64,000 nt of DNA from Mixophyes australis (taxonomy: Eukaryota; Chordata; Amphibia; Anura; Limnodynastidae), in assembly GCA_036250195.1 (NCBI GenBank), contig JAVHZZ010000003.1, forward strand, positions 341,787,875 to 341,851,874, in the 5' to 3' direction. The notes beneath the pieces were generated by a model. It had not been told where the DNA came from. It saw nothing but the letters and a program-made list of their open reading frames with translations, and searched no databases. The position numbers and the translations under genes were made by a program. Below are positions 34,150 through 45,925 of this stretch, in pieces. Positions within the stretch are counted from its first letter, which is position 1, and every line of letters starts with the position of its first letter.

Positions 34150-35980
34150 TAGGATAAACAGAGAAAGAGGTTAGTGAGCACCTCATGTATGATTATTTAT
34201 AGTAACATTTTTTGCCTTTAGTGTTCATTTAAATGATTTACCCATAATATAGCTATTTGCAATTTCATGACTGTTGGTATTACTCATAATATCTAGTTAT
34301 ATAAATGAATGATATAATTCAGCTGTTTTCTATCCAGAATTATACTGGTTTGTTGCAGTAAATTATGAGTTTAACGTAAAAATTTATATCACTGTTTGCT
34401 TTCCTCCAGCATGTTTAATTTTGTGCCGAGTAATAGCTATAAGCCATAATCAATAGTGACTCCTACTTGACCCAGAGGTGTGAGAATTGAGAGGGGAAGT
34501 AATTTAATTGTCTTATAAACTATCCATGTTGGTAAATGGTTTCAATTCTCACACAGGCTATACTAATTATTTGCAAGACCATACGCTGTGTGACAAGCCC
34601 CACATCAGGACATGTGTGCACTGCTGTGGAAAATGTTGAACAATCTCGAGGTCAACTCAATGTAATGTGATTGTACAGCATGAAACTACTATAGCAACAT
34701 ACTTGCCTATGCAGGATTTACATTTAGATACCTAAGACTGCTTAAGATTGCGCTTGACTTTTATGGTGACCTACAATGGAAAGTATTCAATCCTGCAAAC
34801 TACATAGACTTTATGGTATAATAATTAAATTTACAGTAAAAAAATAGCATATTGATTTTTTTTGTAAAACCTATTTTTACATGTCATTTGCAGAAACATT
34901 TATAAAAATCATATGGTAAGGGAGAAAAAGTTGCATGATTATTTGTGTAGATAGGTCAACTTAATATTGTAGTAGAGCTAAAAATTTCCATTAAATTTTC
35001 CTGAAATTAATTTACCGTCCAACTTTTTCTTAAGTTGGGGAATTGGGAAAATGTGTACTTTAGAAGGAGGTGTAGCCACATGCCATGGAACATGTCCGCG
35101 CATCACAGGTCGTGCCCAGTGCTTCCCAAATGCTGGGCTGCCCCCAGCACCAATACCCTATGTAAGAAACACCCTAGCAGTGCCACATACAGCAGGGGCA
35201 GGTGCGCATGGCATCTGTTCAAAACTTTTTTGTTATTCAGAGCAGCATTAAATGGCACATTTCTCCCAACCTTCTGGCCCATAGGACATAGCTTTCCTGA
35301 TTGGAAAAGTGGGACAGAAACCTCAAATTGGAACTGTCCTATCTAAATCCGGACAGTGTGGAGGTGTGCTTTACCTTGTTCCCATAAACTGCAATGTACA
35401 AATGTCCCTCATGCTCAAACCACCAGTATGCTTTCACTGAAAATTTGGGCAGTCTTATCTGTCAGAGCTCTGGTCACAACTCCTCCTTCTGCTGATTGAG
35501 TGAACTATAGTACATATCCACATCACATACAGCGTGATATTTATCTAAGGTGGGACAGATAGCTGGGCAAAAAATGATGATCTCATGACCACCAAAAAGT
35601 GTTCAATCCTTCAAGTCACCTGTTACCTTGTACTGGCTTAAAATCTCTCTCTAATGCTTATGACCTATCTAAATAAAATAGATTGGACAATGTAAAACTC
35701 CTCCCTACTGTAGAGATTCTGAGCTGAGATATGGTCTATGTGTAGGATTCAGTTAATGTCACAATCTTCATGCCTCCCTATTTTACCACTACAATCCCGA
35801 TTTCAATCCAGGTCTATTGCATACATTCTCCAAAACTTGGTTTAGAACTGGAATATTCTTTGTATCAGACGTCTTGGACAGGGGATCCTGACTAACTTTC
35901 GGTACCTTGAAAATGAAATTTCCTGATGATCCTTGGTCCTTTCTTTTCTGTTACCTCCTGGATGAATAGACAAAAACTCT
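34150..35980. other. Non-coding DNA with one dispersed-repeat-like segment
   Basis: 35265-35370 (ttctggcccataggacatag, then gtgggacagaaacctcaaat and ccggacagtgtgg) has the look of a dispersed amphibian repeat, but I cannot name the family. A 12-bp inverted pair tgtgagaattga/tcaattctcaca sits at about 34480 and 34540. Confidence 0.35.
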
Positions 35981-35989
35981 GCTAAACTG

Positions 35990-36170
35990 TGATCCCACAT
36001 CCTAGCAGCAGCTAAATGTCTTGTCGCCAAAGCTTGGAAACACCAGGACCCAACCCACGTTTCTTCTCTCAAATCTTATATTTGGTTTATTGCCCCCATG
36101 GAAGAAATTACTTACCATCTTCAGGATAAAGATAATACATTTAACCAGGTCTAGACCTCGGGGCTGTTGC
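35990..36170 (+). pseudogene. Tx1/L1-like LINE ORF2 extreme C-terminus, copy 2
   Basis: One frame reads HILAAAKCLVAKAWKHQDPT and, after a few residues, MEEITYHLQDKDNTFNQV. This fits the last segment of L1/Tx1 ORF2: an AA...IA..WK helix, then E...Y.L.D...F. Upstream stops show decay. It is an adjacent segment of the protein to the 24490 remnant, but from a separate insertion. Confidence 0.55.
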
Positions 36171-36199
36171 ACCAAAGGCAATGCTGACAAACATTCACA

Positions 36200-39100
36200 T
36201 CTTAATCTAGTTCCTTATCCCTTAGCCCCCTCCCTTCACTTACTTACCACAATACCGGTTACTAACAATTGCACAATGAGTTTTCCCATTATTTAACTCT
36301 GTTTCTTCTACATAAATATAACTCTCTTACAGCTTCAGGTGTCAAAAAGACGACCTAACCTTACATGTGGGGGGACAGTTTCTTCTTTATTGGTACTCTG
36401 TCTATTTTTGTGCTATTGCACCCATGCAGATGCACTTGATTCTTTGACGGAATGCTAAAGTGAGACATTGCTTTGCAGAGGAGATGTTGTAATGAACTTC
36501 AATAAGTAGATGCTGTGGCCCTAAATTACAAAACACACTTTATTCATGTTGCAAAACACTTTGATTTTGCACCAGTGTGCCAAGGTTGGACAAATTAGCA
36601 TACTTCAAGGTGCACATTTAAACTCCAGTCTCAGGAGATGTCTTCATACTTGAAGAACACCAAGCTGGATAGTGAAACAATATGCAGATGTGAACAAATC
36701 AAAGTCCAACTACCTATTATTTTTTCAACAAAAATTAAACTTTTCCATTTTAACTTTAATAATGCTGCTCGGGTTTGCCTCATTTAAATGAAATTAATCA
36801 TGAGAGTGAAGGATCATCAGGGATGTCTATATTTCATGTGTCACTTTTGTGTGCTTAGAGATTTCTGAACAAAATATTCCTAGAAATGTGCTTATCTCCT
36901 GAAGTGCAACTGGAAGGCACAAGATGAAACCCTTTGAACATTTAGAATGAAACCCAATATTTATATTATAAGTGGTGCAAAATTTAAGAATTTTGCAGTA
37001 AGAAAGGCTGTGTGATCTTCCACAATGCCAGGCATGCCCCTAAAAAGAACCATCTTCTTCCTGTTATCTCAGGAAGATCCAAAATAGGTTGAACTTGATG
37101 GACTGGTGTCTTTTTTCAACCTCATCAACTACTACTACTCTGCAAAACAAAATCTAAATGTTGCACTCAATCTCAAACATCACCTATCGTCCATTGTCTA
37201 TTTCTGCTCATCTGTAAATGTGCCATGAAATTCATCCCCTTTGTGGGAAATCTAGCCATTCTGTGTATTTTTGGATAGGGTACCATGTTTTCAACTTTCT
37301 ACAGAGCTTTTGGAGACAGGGAGCAAACAGAATTTTGAATGTTCTCAGAGGGCACTAGCCAATGGCCAATAATGCTTTCATATTACGTTAGTGTATTCTT
37401 ACCTTGGGAAAGTCACCTTGCAATGCACCTGTTGATTACCTTTATTCTAATGATGTAAATCAATAATATTTAATTATAATCAACACTTACATAATGTACA
37501 TGCTACACATGCTTATTTGCCAGCATTAGTCTTTTTTTATCTTTGTATAGCAATTTTGTAAATTGTTTATATTAAAATTCAAAATGCCTCTGTACTACAC
37601 TTATGTTTTTCCTTTGAACATGTACAAAAAGACAATTAATAACCATTTGTAACATACCAGAACCATTCAACACCACCAAACAAACATACATTGCATTTTT
37701 AAACTATTGTTTTATTATACCATAAATATCACATAAAAAGTGCCTAGCGTCTGTTCGACCATGAAATAATATAATATTGCTGTTTAAATGACACTCCAAG
37801 AATGTATTGTCTAAATCCACTTGTACAGTACTTCTGGTATCTATTCATCCATGGCTTTATATTTGTAATTCAATATTCATTATTGTCCTTGGTGAATTTT
37901 CTAGTACAAGTGATTGTATCTACTTTTTGAATAAAGTAGAATTTAAAATACACAATGATCGAATATCCAAACAAAATATATTCAGCATAAAGAGATACAG
38001 ATCTAAATCTGTCACCTTCTTTTAAATCCTACATATTGCATTCATCTAAAAATCTATGAGCTGCCATACAGATTTATTTTTGTCTTTTCAAGCATTTATC
38101 ATTTGCTTAATGTATTCGGTATCATTATTTGTAGCATGAATGCAAACAAGCAGGTTCATAGTTAAATTGTTTTTTTTTTCTCTCCTTTGTCTATTTCAAT
38201 TTCATTTATTTCATGCAGCATGGAAATCAAATACTTAATATGTGGGATTGGTTCATTGAGTATTTCTAGATCACAGTTCTGCTTGAAGTTATGACACATA
38301 AATACTGGGTAGCTTTATTTTACACTTCAATTTAGAGTTGAACTAGGATACTCTCTCTCTCCCAAATCTATATCTGTCTGTACAATTTAAACCCCCGCTC
38401 CCCATGCAGTCAAACATGGTTTTGCTAAGGTGCAAATGTGCTCCCTTTTTTGCTTTGCTCTAAACTCATCATGAGAACTCATAGGTCTAGGTCAGTCTCT
38501 CAGATGTACCCTGTCATTATTAAAAAAATGCATGCATTACGGGTCACAATTTGCTTTCATGAGATCTGGTATAGTTCCAGCGTCTACATGCTATCATCTA
38601 CAACCACACTACTATAGTGTTTGAAACGAAATTTATAATCCTAATAGGTCCTTTCTTCTTCCTGATTATCGACTCCCTCATAGGTGCCACTTTCAAATCA
38701 TTGTCTCCCACATGGATTACTGGCAGGTCAGCCTCTGCATACCTTCTCCAAGGTGGCACTACAACATCCCAGATCATGTCCTTTACACCGACCCATCTGA
38801 TTGCCTCTTACTAGTATCAACTGCTCTGACCAGTGCCTGATGAGCATAGGACATAGGAGTGCTGCACAATCCAAAAATCAGAACATACCAGCAAATAGCC
38901 AGGTTTTAAATATAGCATATAAGCACATATAAGTGCTGCTGATGCCACCATGCAACTTAAAATTTAATCTACTCTACATTTGGTGCTTGCCATCCTCCAT
39001 CTTCTTCAGTACTCCATAGCTTCTCAGGTCATTCTCTGGTCATTTTTATCCACTTTCACCTCCTAAGGCCATGTAGCCACAATTTCATCATATAATCCTT

Positions 39101-39750
39101 CTTGTCCACTTCCTTTTCCACTCTTCTTTTTGTTTTTGTTAACACCCCCTCTTGCTCAAGCCATGCCATAGTTTAGCCACCATATTATTATATCTTTGCT
39201 TTCTGTCTCTCAGCCCTTTCTCTCCTTTACTTATAACAACTATTGGGGTCTTACATAATACCTAAAGCAACTTGATTCCCATCTCTCAATACACATAGTT
39301 ATTCCATCAATTAACCACACCTGGAAGCTCCCTTAACTGATCCAGCTTAGTCCTACACTGTCGGCAAATAGATATAAATGGAAAACAAGGCAGAAGGTGA
39401 GACAGAAAACTCCCATCTTCATGGTGAAGCAGTGGACCATGTCTCATGTGACACGCTCAGCCTCCAGCATGCTAATGGAAACATCGGACATTCTGGCATG
39501 CCAAAGAGGAAAATCACAATTTCATCTGTCTATCTTTAGCACTTTTCCATCCTTATCCTTCATTCCTTCTAGTCAAGAGCACAAATGAGCAATTGCCAAA
39601 TGTCCTGGGAATCATTTTAAAAAAAACGTAAAGCTCTACAATTTCCATACAGTCTAGATTAAACATTTCCAAGGGGACTATAGAAAATATTTAAAAAGCA
39701 ATTCTTTTCTTTAACTTCCTGATTGGTGTGGGTCTTAAAAACACACATAT
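36200..39750. other. Long AT-rich non-coding stretch
   Basis: Mostly unique-looking. 37063-37135 (aggttgaacttgatggactg, then gtgtcttttttcaacct) resembles a widespread vertebrate dispersed-repeat end. 38286-38345 resembles part of the MITE family at 40231. No coding exon is recognised. Confidence 0.4.
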
Positions 39751-39754
39751 ATGG

Positions 39755-40220
39755 CTTGATTCATTAAGGAACATAAATGCTGATATGCGTCATATTTAGC
39801 TTAAGATTGCTCTGCCTATATCCAGAATCAAACCATACACAAGTGAAAGCAGCAACATCTAATTAATGCTCGAGCGCAAAGGACCCTTACTGCAGCCTAC
39901 GATTTCAAGGGCGGAATGGGGAGGGGATCGGGCGTATGCATGCAGTCAATGTATAGTAAGGGCATGTCAAGCTCATGCGCACGCAGCAACATCCGATTCA
40001 AGCTTAGGGCATCTCGTGTTTTTATGTCGTATCGCTTGCACCCACTACAGGTCGGGTGTAAGTGCCAATCACTAGTGATGACAGTCGCGTATACATGTTA
40101 GAACATGTGTTTGGAATCAGGAGCAACTGTAAAAATGCATTTTATGTACAGTAGACTTAGACTCATAGCATCCTAATAATTTTATGGGGGGGTAAAAAAA
40201 AACTTTTTTTTTTCTAATGT
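39755..40220 (-). mobile_element. Third copy of the gattcattaagg-type element, reversed
   Basis: It begins ggcttgattcattaaggaac. On the minus strand it carries the cactagtgattggcactta and catgcccttactat segments, matching 15845-15990. It ends next to the MITE at 40231. Confidence 0.55.
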
Positions 40221-40230
40221 TCTGTCATTA

Positions 40231-40447
40231 AGGGTCTGATTCATTAAGGATCTTAACTTAAGAAACTTCTTATTTAAGTCTCAGTATTTTAGTATTCTGT
40301 TTTGCACATAAGTTAAATACTGCCTGTTTTTTCATGTAGCACACAAATACTTGATAGCTTATTTTTACACTGAAATTCAAAGTTGATATTTGTGTGCTGC
40401 ATGAAAAAACAGTCAGTATTTAACTTATGTGCAAAACAGAATACTAA
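40231..40447. mobile_element. Foldback MITE truncated at its junction with a LINE tail
   Basis: After the gtctgattcattaaggatct end, two arms mirror each other: ttttagtattctgttttgca/tgcaaaacagaatactaaaa and tttttcatgtagcacacaaa/tttgtgtgctgcatgaaaaa. The right terminal part is missing where the LINE tail begins. A relative lies at 62892-63213. Confidence 0.75.
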
Positions 40448-40590
40448 AATTGTAAGCTTGAGAGCAGGGTTATCTTACCTCTCTGTCTGTATGTATTACC
40501 CAGTATTGTTTTATTTATGTTTGTTCCCAATTGTAAAGCGCTACGGAATTTGCTGGCGCTATATAAATAAATGTTGATGATGATGATGAT
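40448..40590 (+). repeat. LINE (L2/CR1-type) 3' tail
   Basis: attgtaagcttgagagcagg leads to gtaaagcgctacggaatttg, ctggcgctatataaataaat and (GAT)n. The end is shared with the V-SINE tails, as expected if both use the same LINE reverse transcriptase. Confidence 0.75.
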
Positions 40591-40599
40591 AATGTACTG

Positions 40600-41330
40600 A
40601 AGGATAGGATGAATAGCCATTACATAGTGGTTCAGCTCACAAAATGGCTGCCTCCACTGTGTGCATTTTAAATAATGCATATTATTTACTGTAACTGTTT
40701 ACTGTTACAGTGGAAGATACTTCCAAAATCTCTTACAGTGTACTTGGTCATTGAACGCAGACGACACATCAATATTTAAGTTTTATCTCTTTGTAATAAC
40801 CATAATGACTGTTAATAAATAGTGCAATTTATAAAAGGAAGATTGTGACAAATGTATATTGATTTCAGATGATTGAAATTCAAGTTTCATCTTAGGAATG
40901 ACGATTCAGACATAATTTAAAGTAATAAACCTTTAAATTCACAAAGATCCTGATCCAATCAACTTGTTAGGCATGTCAGGTATGATTACAGAGCACAGTG
41001 TAGAAATGAAGAAGGCAGTCAATAGGATTTGCATTTAAATGGCAGTTGTGGCTCTTTATTTCCCTATGCATGTCAAGTTCGTTATATTTATGAGCTTTAT
41101 ATGTATAATACATACAGCATCTCCAGAAAATGCAGTGATTGAAAAGAATGTTCTTTATTTCTGCTATGTATTATTGATTCAGTAGAGTATATTTATACTC
41201 AAAACAGAAAGGGAAAATATTATAAAAAAGTCAAACCATTCAAACACAATGCTAAAGAAACATTATAGTGAAATATATATTTATTCTAATAACAATATGT
41301 GGTATCGTTTATTGTGCTTTTCTTGATGAA
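40600..41330. other. AT-rich non-coding DNA, nothing recognised
   Basis: No gene or bounded element is visible. Confidence 0.45.
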
Positions 41331-41695
41331 TAAAACAAGATATCTCCAATAAAAAAAAAGGACAAGAATTATCCCCAGCGCTGGATAGACCAAAATGTAG
41401 AAATATTGACTAAATATATAGGTGGTGAGAAATTCCTGCAGCTCCGAAGGACCTGTGCGTCCTATGAAAAAAATAATAGTACAAAGAATTCACAAATACC
41501 CCATCACCACCATATTAGTAAGTATACAATAGAGCTTGTGGAATATTGCAAAAATGGACACATTTTATTACTCAAAACACTAACATAAAGAATAAAATTA
41601 CAGGCATATAATAGCTGATCAGTGCACTGATCTAAAAATAAACATAAAATTGTGTAAAAAAACGAATAATAGTTTGACAACTCTGGACATATTCA

Positions 41696-43662
41696 CAGGG
41701 CCGCCGAGAGGGGGGGGGGAGCGGGTACTAATTACCCGGGCCCGGCATGTCAGGGGGCCCGGCCTGGGCCCTTGCGCTGCTGATTTTTTTTAATTTTTTA
41801 ATTTTTTTTTTCAAAACGTTTTTTTTCCTTTCCTTTTTTTTTTTTTTTTTGGCGGGGGGGGGGGGTGGGTGGGGGGGGGCTCGGTCGTTGGTGGGGGGAG
41901 CAGGCTAGTTTAAAAAAAAAAAAAAAACATACTCACCTGATCGCGGAGCTGGCATCCCTCCTCTCTGCTGCTCTGTGCTCTATTCAGACTGTCTGAATGC
42001 TGGGTGTGATGTCATCATGTCATGCCCAGCATTCAGTCAGTCTGGAGCAATGGAGCACAGAGCAGCAGAGAAGACCAAGAGAGGAGAAAAGGTAAGTGAA
42101 GGGAGGAAAACGAGGGGGGCACAGAGGGGTTAAAAAACGGGGGGGGGGGGGGCAGCATGACAGAGGGGTTAAAAAATGAGGGGGAGCACAAAGGGGTTAA
42201 AAAACGGGGGGGCAGCATGACAGAGGGGTTAAAAAATGAGGGGGCACAAAGGGGTTAAAAAACGGGGGGGCAGCATGACAGAGGGGTTAAAAAATAAGGG
42301 GGGGCACAGAGGGGTTAAAAAACGGGGAAGCAGCATGTCAGAGGAGTTAAAAACGGGGAAGCAGCATGTCAGAGGGGTTAAAAAATTAGGGGGAGCACAG
42401 AGGGGTTAAAAAACGGGAAAGCAGCATGTCAAAGGGGTTAAAAACGGGGAAGCAGCATGTCAGAGGGGTTAAAAAATGAGGGGGAGCACAGAGGGGTTAA
42501 AAAATGGGAAAGCAGCATGTCAGAGGGGTTAAAAAATGAGTGGGGGCACAGAGGGGTTAAAAAATGGGAAAGCAGCATGTCAGAGGGGTTAAAAACTGAG
42601 GGGGGAGCACAGAGGGGTTAAAAAACGGGAAAGCAGCATGTCAGAGGGGTTAAAAAATGAGAGGGGCACAGATGGGTTAAAAAATGGGAAAGCAGCATGT
42701 CAGAGGGGTTAAAAATTGAGGGGGGAGCACAGAGGGGTTAAAAAATGGGAAAGCAGCATGACAGAGGGGGTGAAAAAATGAGAGGGGCACAGATGGGTTA
42801 AAAAACGGGGCAGTATGGCACAGTGGGGTTAATAAACAGGGGTCAGCACGGCACAGTGGGGTTAAAAAATGGTGGGCAGCATGACACAGTGGGGTTACAA
42901 AGGGGGGGGGGAGGCATGGCACAGTGGGATTGAAAAAGGGGGGGAGCAGCATAGTATAGTCTGATGAAGGGGAGCCAGATGAAGGGGGCAAAAACAGCAT
43001 GGAGGGCACAGTGTGATCATAAGGCATGGCGATGATGAAGGGGCACATTATTGTAATATTGGAGCTGGAGGAAGGCCTAATTATTAATCGTGGGTGCTAT
43101 TGATTTAACGCTGGGGCTGGCTGTAATTTTCTAAATGTAGCCATTTTTTTTTCAAAATAGGTCCTTCAACATTTCTGGATCCGGACAAGCCACAACTAAA
43201 GAAAGCAGCAGCCACAGGTGGAGAAAGTGAGAAGAACAGGTAGGAGAGAGCAGCACAGTGTGTGAAATGTTGTGATTCTAGTAGGGACAATACCAATTTT
43301 TGGTGAATGTTGTGTCCAATGTAAGGTGTAGGCCAAGACTGAACTGTTTGTGTACACACTGCATTGTTTGTATACTACCCTGTGGTGGTAGATGTCCTGA
43401 AAGTCAGGAGTGCTTAAACATATGTGACGCTCCGGCGAATTGAGAGCCTAGTGGTTTTTATGTTAGCCACGCCCCAATGGCACGTTTGCCACGCCCCCAA
43501 ATGCATGACCGCACCTCCCAAAATTTTTGCACTGCCGTTTGGCTAGCCACGCCCCTGAATATATGACCATATACCTAATCTTTTTTGCGCCGCTTACTTC
43601 ACTATGAGGGGGGCCCCATGAATTTGTTGTACCCGGGCCCTGAATTCTTCTTGGCAGCCCTG
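41696..43662 (+). mobile_element. hAT transposon B, copy 2, with catattca target duplication
   Basis: It has the same ends as copy 1 (cagggccgccgagagg ... cttggcagccctg). Flanks catattca at 41688-41695 and 43663-43670 are identical. Outside the minisatellite it is almost base-identical to copy 1 over the right ~750 bases, apart from one substitution (ggcatg/ggcacg) and an altered patch near 43565-43590. It is 55 bases shorter, with a differently arranged minisatellite (42118-42840). Confidence 0.95.
43161..43239 (+). pseudogene. Splice-bounded exon relic in hAT B copy 2
   Basis: Identical to the exon at 20722-20800, with the same acceptor (caaaatag) and donor (gtagga). See that entry for the reading frame. 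Confidence 0.5.
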
Positions 43663-44179
43663 CATATTCATTTATCACAGATGCACAGCGTACTAATATT
43701 ACAACATTATATTATCAAGTAAGAACATACGTAGGAGATCCAAGATCATTCAAGGAGACTCTTACAACTATTTTTCGAACTTTATTCATTTTTATACACA
43801 ATTTTATGTTTATTTTTAGGTCAGTGCACTGACCTAAAAGGTCAGCTATTATACGCCTGTGATTTTATTCTTTATTTTAGTGCTTTGAGTAATAAAATGT
43901 GTCCATTTTTGCAATATTCCATGAGCTCTATTTTATATTTACTAATATGGTGGTGATGGGATGTTTTCCAGCACTGTGAATTCTTTGTACTAAGATATCT
44001 CCAATTTGAAATACACTTTGTTCAAAACGTTGAAAAACATATAGGCATTGTTTGCCACTGTTTCATTACAATCTATAAACAGAATTTTAGAGAAAGCAAA
44101 AGAGCATAGAAGATAGCGTTTATAATATTAACTAATTGACTAAGTGACTCTACTATTAACAGGTAACATTAATCGAATA

Positions 44180-44370
44180 TCTTTTTTTCTATGCGCTCTG
44201 CTCTGACTTTATATTCCACATATGTATTAGGCGTAACCTACGTTCATCAAGAAACGTTACTACACATCCGCTCCCTGTTGAATACTGACCGCTCCTTGCC
44301 CGAATTACGTAGTTTTAAAAAAAACGCAATTTATGTTGGTTTTGTGTGACTTAATGAATCAGGCCTATAA
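44180..44370 (-). mobile_element. Fragment of the gattcattaagg-type element
   Basis: gcgctctgctctgactttatattccacat resembles, in part reversed, the 15585-15645 segment, and the fragment ends gacttaatgaatcaggcc. Confidence 0.5.
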
Positions 44371-44639
44371 GGTGGAAAATAGTGATTCTTAACAACAGGT
44401 ATATAAAGGAGGACTTTATGCAGAACTTTTAAAGCGACAAAGGTAGTCAACTGATTTCACATGTTTGCACCAACATTTTTCAAGGGGTTGGGTACGTTTC
44501 TCCGGCTACATTAGCAACTACACCAAATATGCCTACAGATAAATTACGATCATGACGAGTCAGACATGTATAGAAGACAAACTTACTACAACTCAGGCAC
44601 ACAGTATATCCGGCAACCTTCATATTCAGTGCGACAGAG

Positions 44640-44960
44640 GATAATGCCGCCTCTCTTATTTTGTTGTTTGAGAGGAAGAGGTTGGGTATGGACATAAGTT
44701 TGTTACAAACAGAGCATGCATACCAAAGGATATATTTAAAGGACTTTGGAAGAGACGGGAGACAGGTGATGTGTTTGAGGTTTGCTTGATTTCGGTAGTG
44801 TTCTGATAAATGTGCATTGGAGACCTGGATTAGATGATATATCACCAGCTAATAGAAGCAGAGAGAGAGAAAGATAGGCAAGATGATTATAAAATGTGTG
44901 ACCTTTTATTTTTTGGTGACAGTATGAGGCTGTTCCAGTTAGTGAATTTAAATAGGACAA
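44640..44960 (-). pseudogene. L2/CR1-type LINE ORF2 N-terminal remnant with NPG motif
   Basis: On the minus strand, one frame carries a hydrophobic run LAYLSLSLLLLAGDISSNPG (codons for GDISSNPGL at 44820-44846). A second frame then carries KYILWYACSVCNKLMSIPNL, which matches the LWN.RSV.NK....L entry of the apurinic endonuclease domain. The leader ending GDI..NPGP is typical of L2/CR1-type ORF2 starts and resembles viral-type 2A peptides. Here the Glu of the 2A consensus is Ser and the last Pro is Leu. A frame shift separates the two parts. Confidence 0.7.
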
Positions 44961-44969
44961 AAATTCCTG

Positions 44970-45920
44970 AGTATTAACAAGAGGTGAGTGGAGTATGAAG
45001 GAGTAATGTGGACAATTGTTTGTGTTGCAGGAAGGGTGAAGGATGATTTAGTCCTAAATATAATGCAATGAAAGGAGAGTAATAGAAGAAATTTGTTAAA
45101 CACTGTGATTTAAGAGTCAAAAGCAACACATATGAGGGAATTTAAAGAAATACCTAGTTGCAATGTTCAGTAAAGTTAGAGAAGTATTGCAGAGTTAGGC
45201 TACAGTAGATGTAGCTTATTCCTGAATGTCTACAGACGTTGTTCCCTGTTTGTTCGACTGTGTTGTTTAAGTGTGCATTTCCAAACACTTTGTTAGCAAA
45301 CACATCACACCTCAAACACGTTTCCCTTAGGCTTCAGACTCTACAACCTTGGCAAACAGCATTCAAAGACTTCAGACTCAGCAACCTGGCAAACAGCAAT
45401 AATACTCCAACTCAAAATTCTGGCATTCATCTTTCTGTGAAATTTCTGTAAGTACAGCTTGCACATTTATCTGCATACACACATTTGTCTGCTGCCTGGG
45501 AAGGAAATCTTTCTGTATCACTCTGCCTGCTGATACCAAACTGGGGGAGGTGGGGGGAGCTCTGGGCTCATCTCAGTTGCGCATGAAATTTTGCTGCTTT
45601 CCGTTGATCAGGACTATTGGATATTAGATAAGACTGCATCTTGTGAGTACTGTGTTTCTACAAATGAGAAATGTAAGTATTCTGTGTGAAGCACTACAGA
45701 CTTCCAGTGCCACTGGAGATATTTAATTCATCACAGCTTTCAGAGACTGCCACTACCTTATTAATCAGCAGCAAACTGCATTTTCACTGTATATTATCAC
45801 CTGGTTACTCTGGATCTCTTTAACATATTCAAATAGAATCACAGATATTTGAACTTCTCTCCTGCCTCTATCTAGCAATGAATTGCCTAATATTATCACT
45901 GACCCAAATTAATAAATAGA
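44970..45920. other. Non-coding DNA, possible 5' LTR or leader of the gypsy-like element
   Basis: A 5' LTR would be expected upstream of the Gag remnant. The 45240-45830 region is a candidate, but I could not find TG...CA ends or a primer-binding site. Imperfect repeats of cttcagactc.caacc.tggcaaacagc lie at 45330-45390. Confidence 0.3.
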
Positions 45921-45925
45921 GGCTT

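Larger units (their letters stand above)
41351..43991. mobile_element. Foldback element split by hAT B, flanked by 14-bp direct repeats
   Basis: Left sequence 41479-41690 and right sequence 43671-43991 are inverted copies (agtacaaagaattcaca, ccatcaccaccatattagta and gcaaaaatggacacatttta on both arms), with the hAT insertion near the loop. aagatatctccaat occurs at 41337-41350 and 43992-44005. The left side has about 130 extra bases without a partner. The arms include gatcagtgcactgatc, a perfect palindrome at 41617-41632. The mechanism is unclear. Confidence 0.65.

Noticed and set aside
33491..34157. Frames of 139 and 74 residues
   Set aside because: They coincide with old GC-rich hAT termini; no protein motif is present.
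38617..38814. Hydrophobic 65-residue frame
   Set aside because: No start context, splice signal or family resemblance; likely chance.
44480..44640. Extension of the minus-strand LINE frame to 44480
   Set aside because: Past about residue 70 the peptide no longer fits the endonuclease and probably belongs to a neighbouring repeat.
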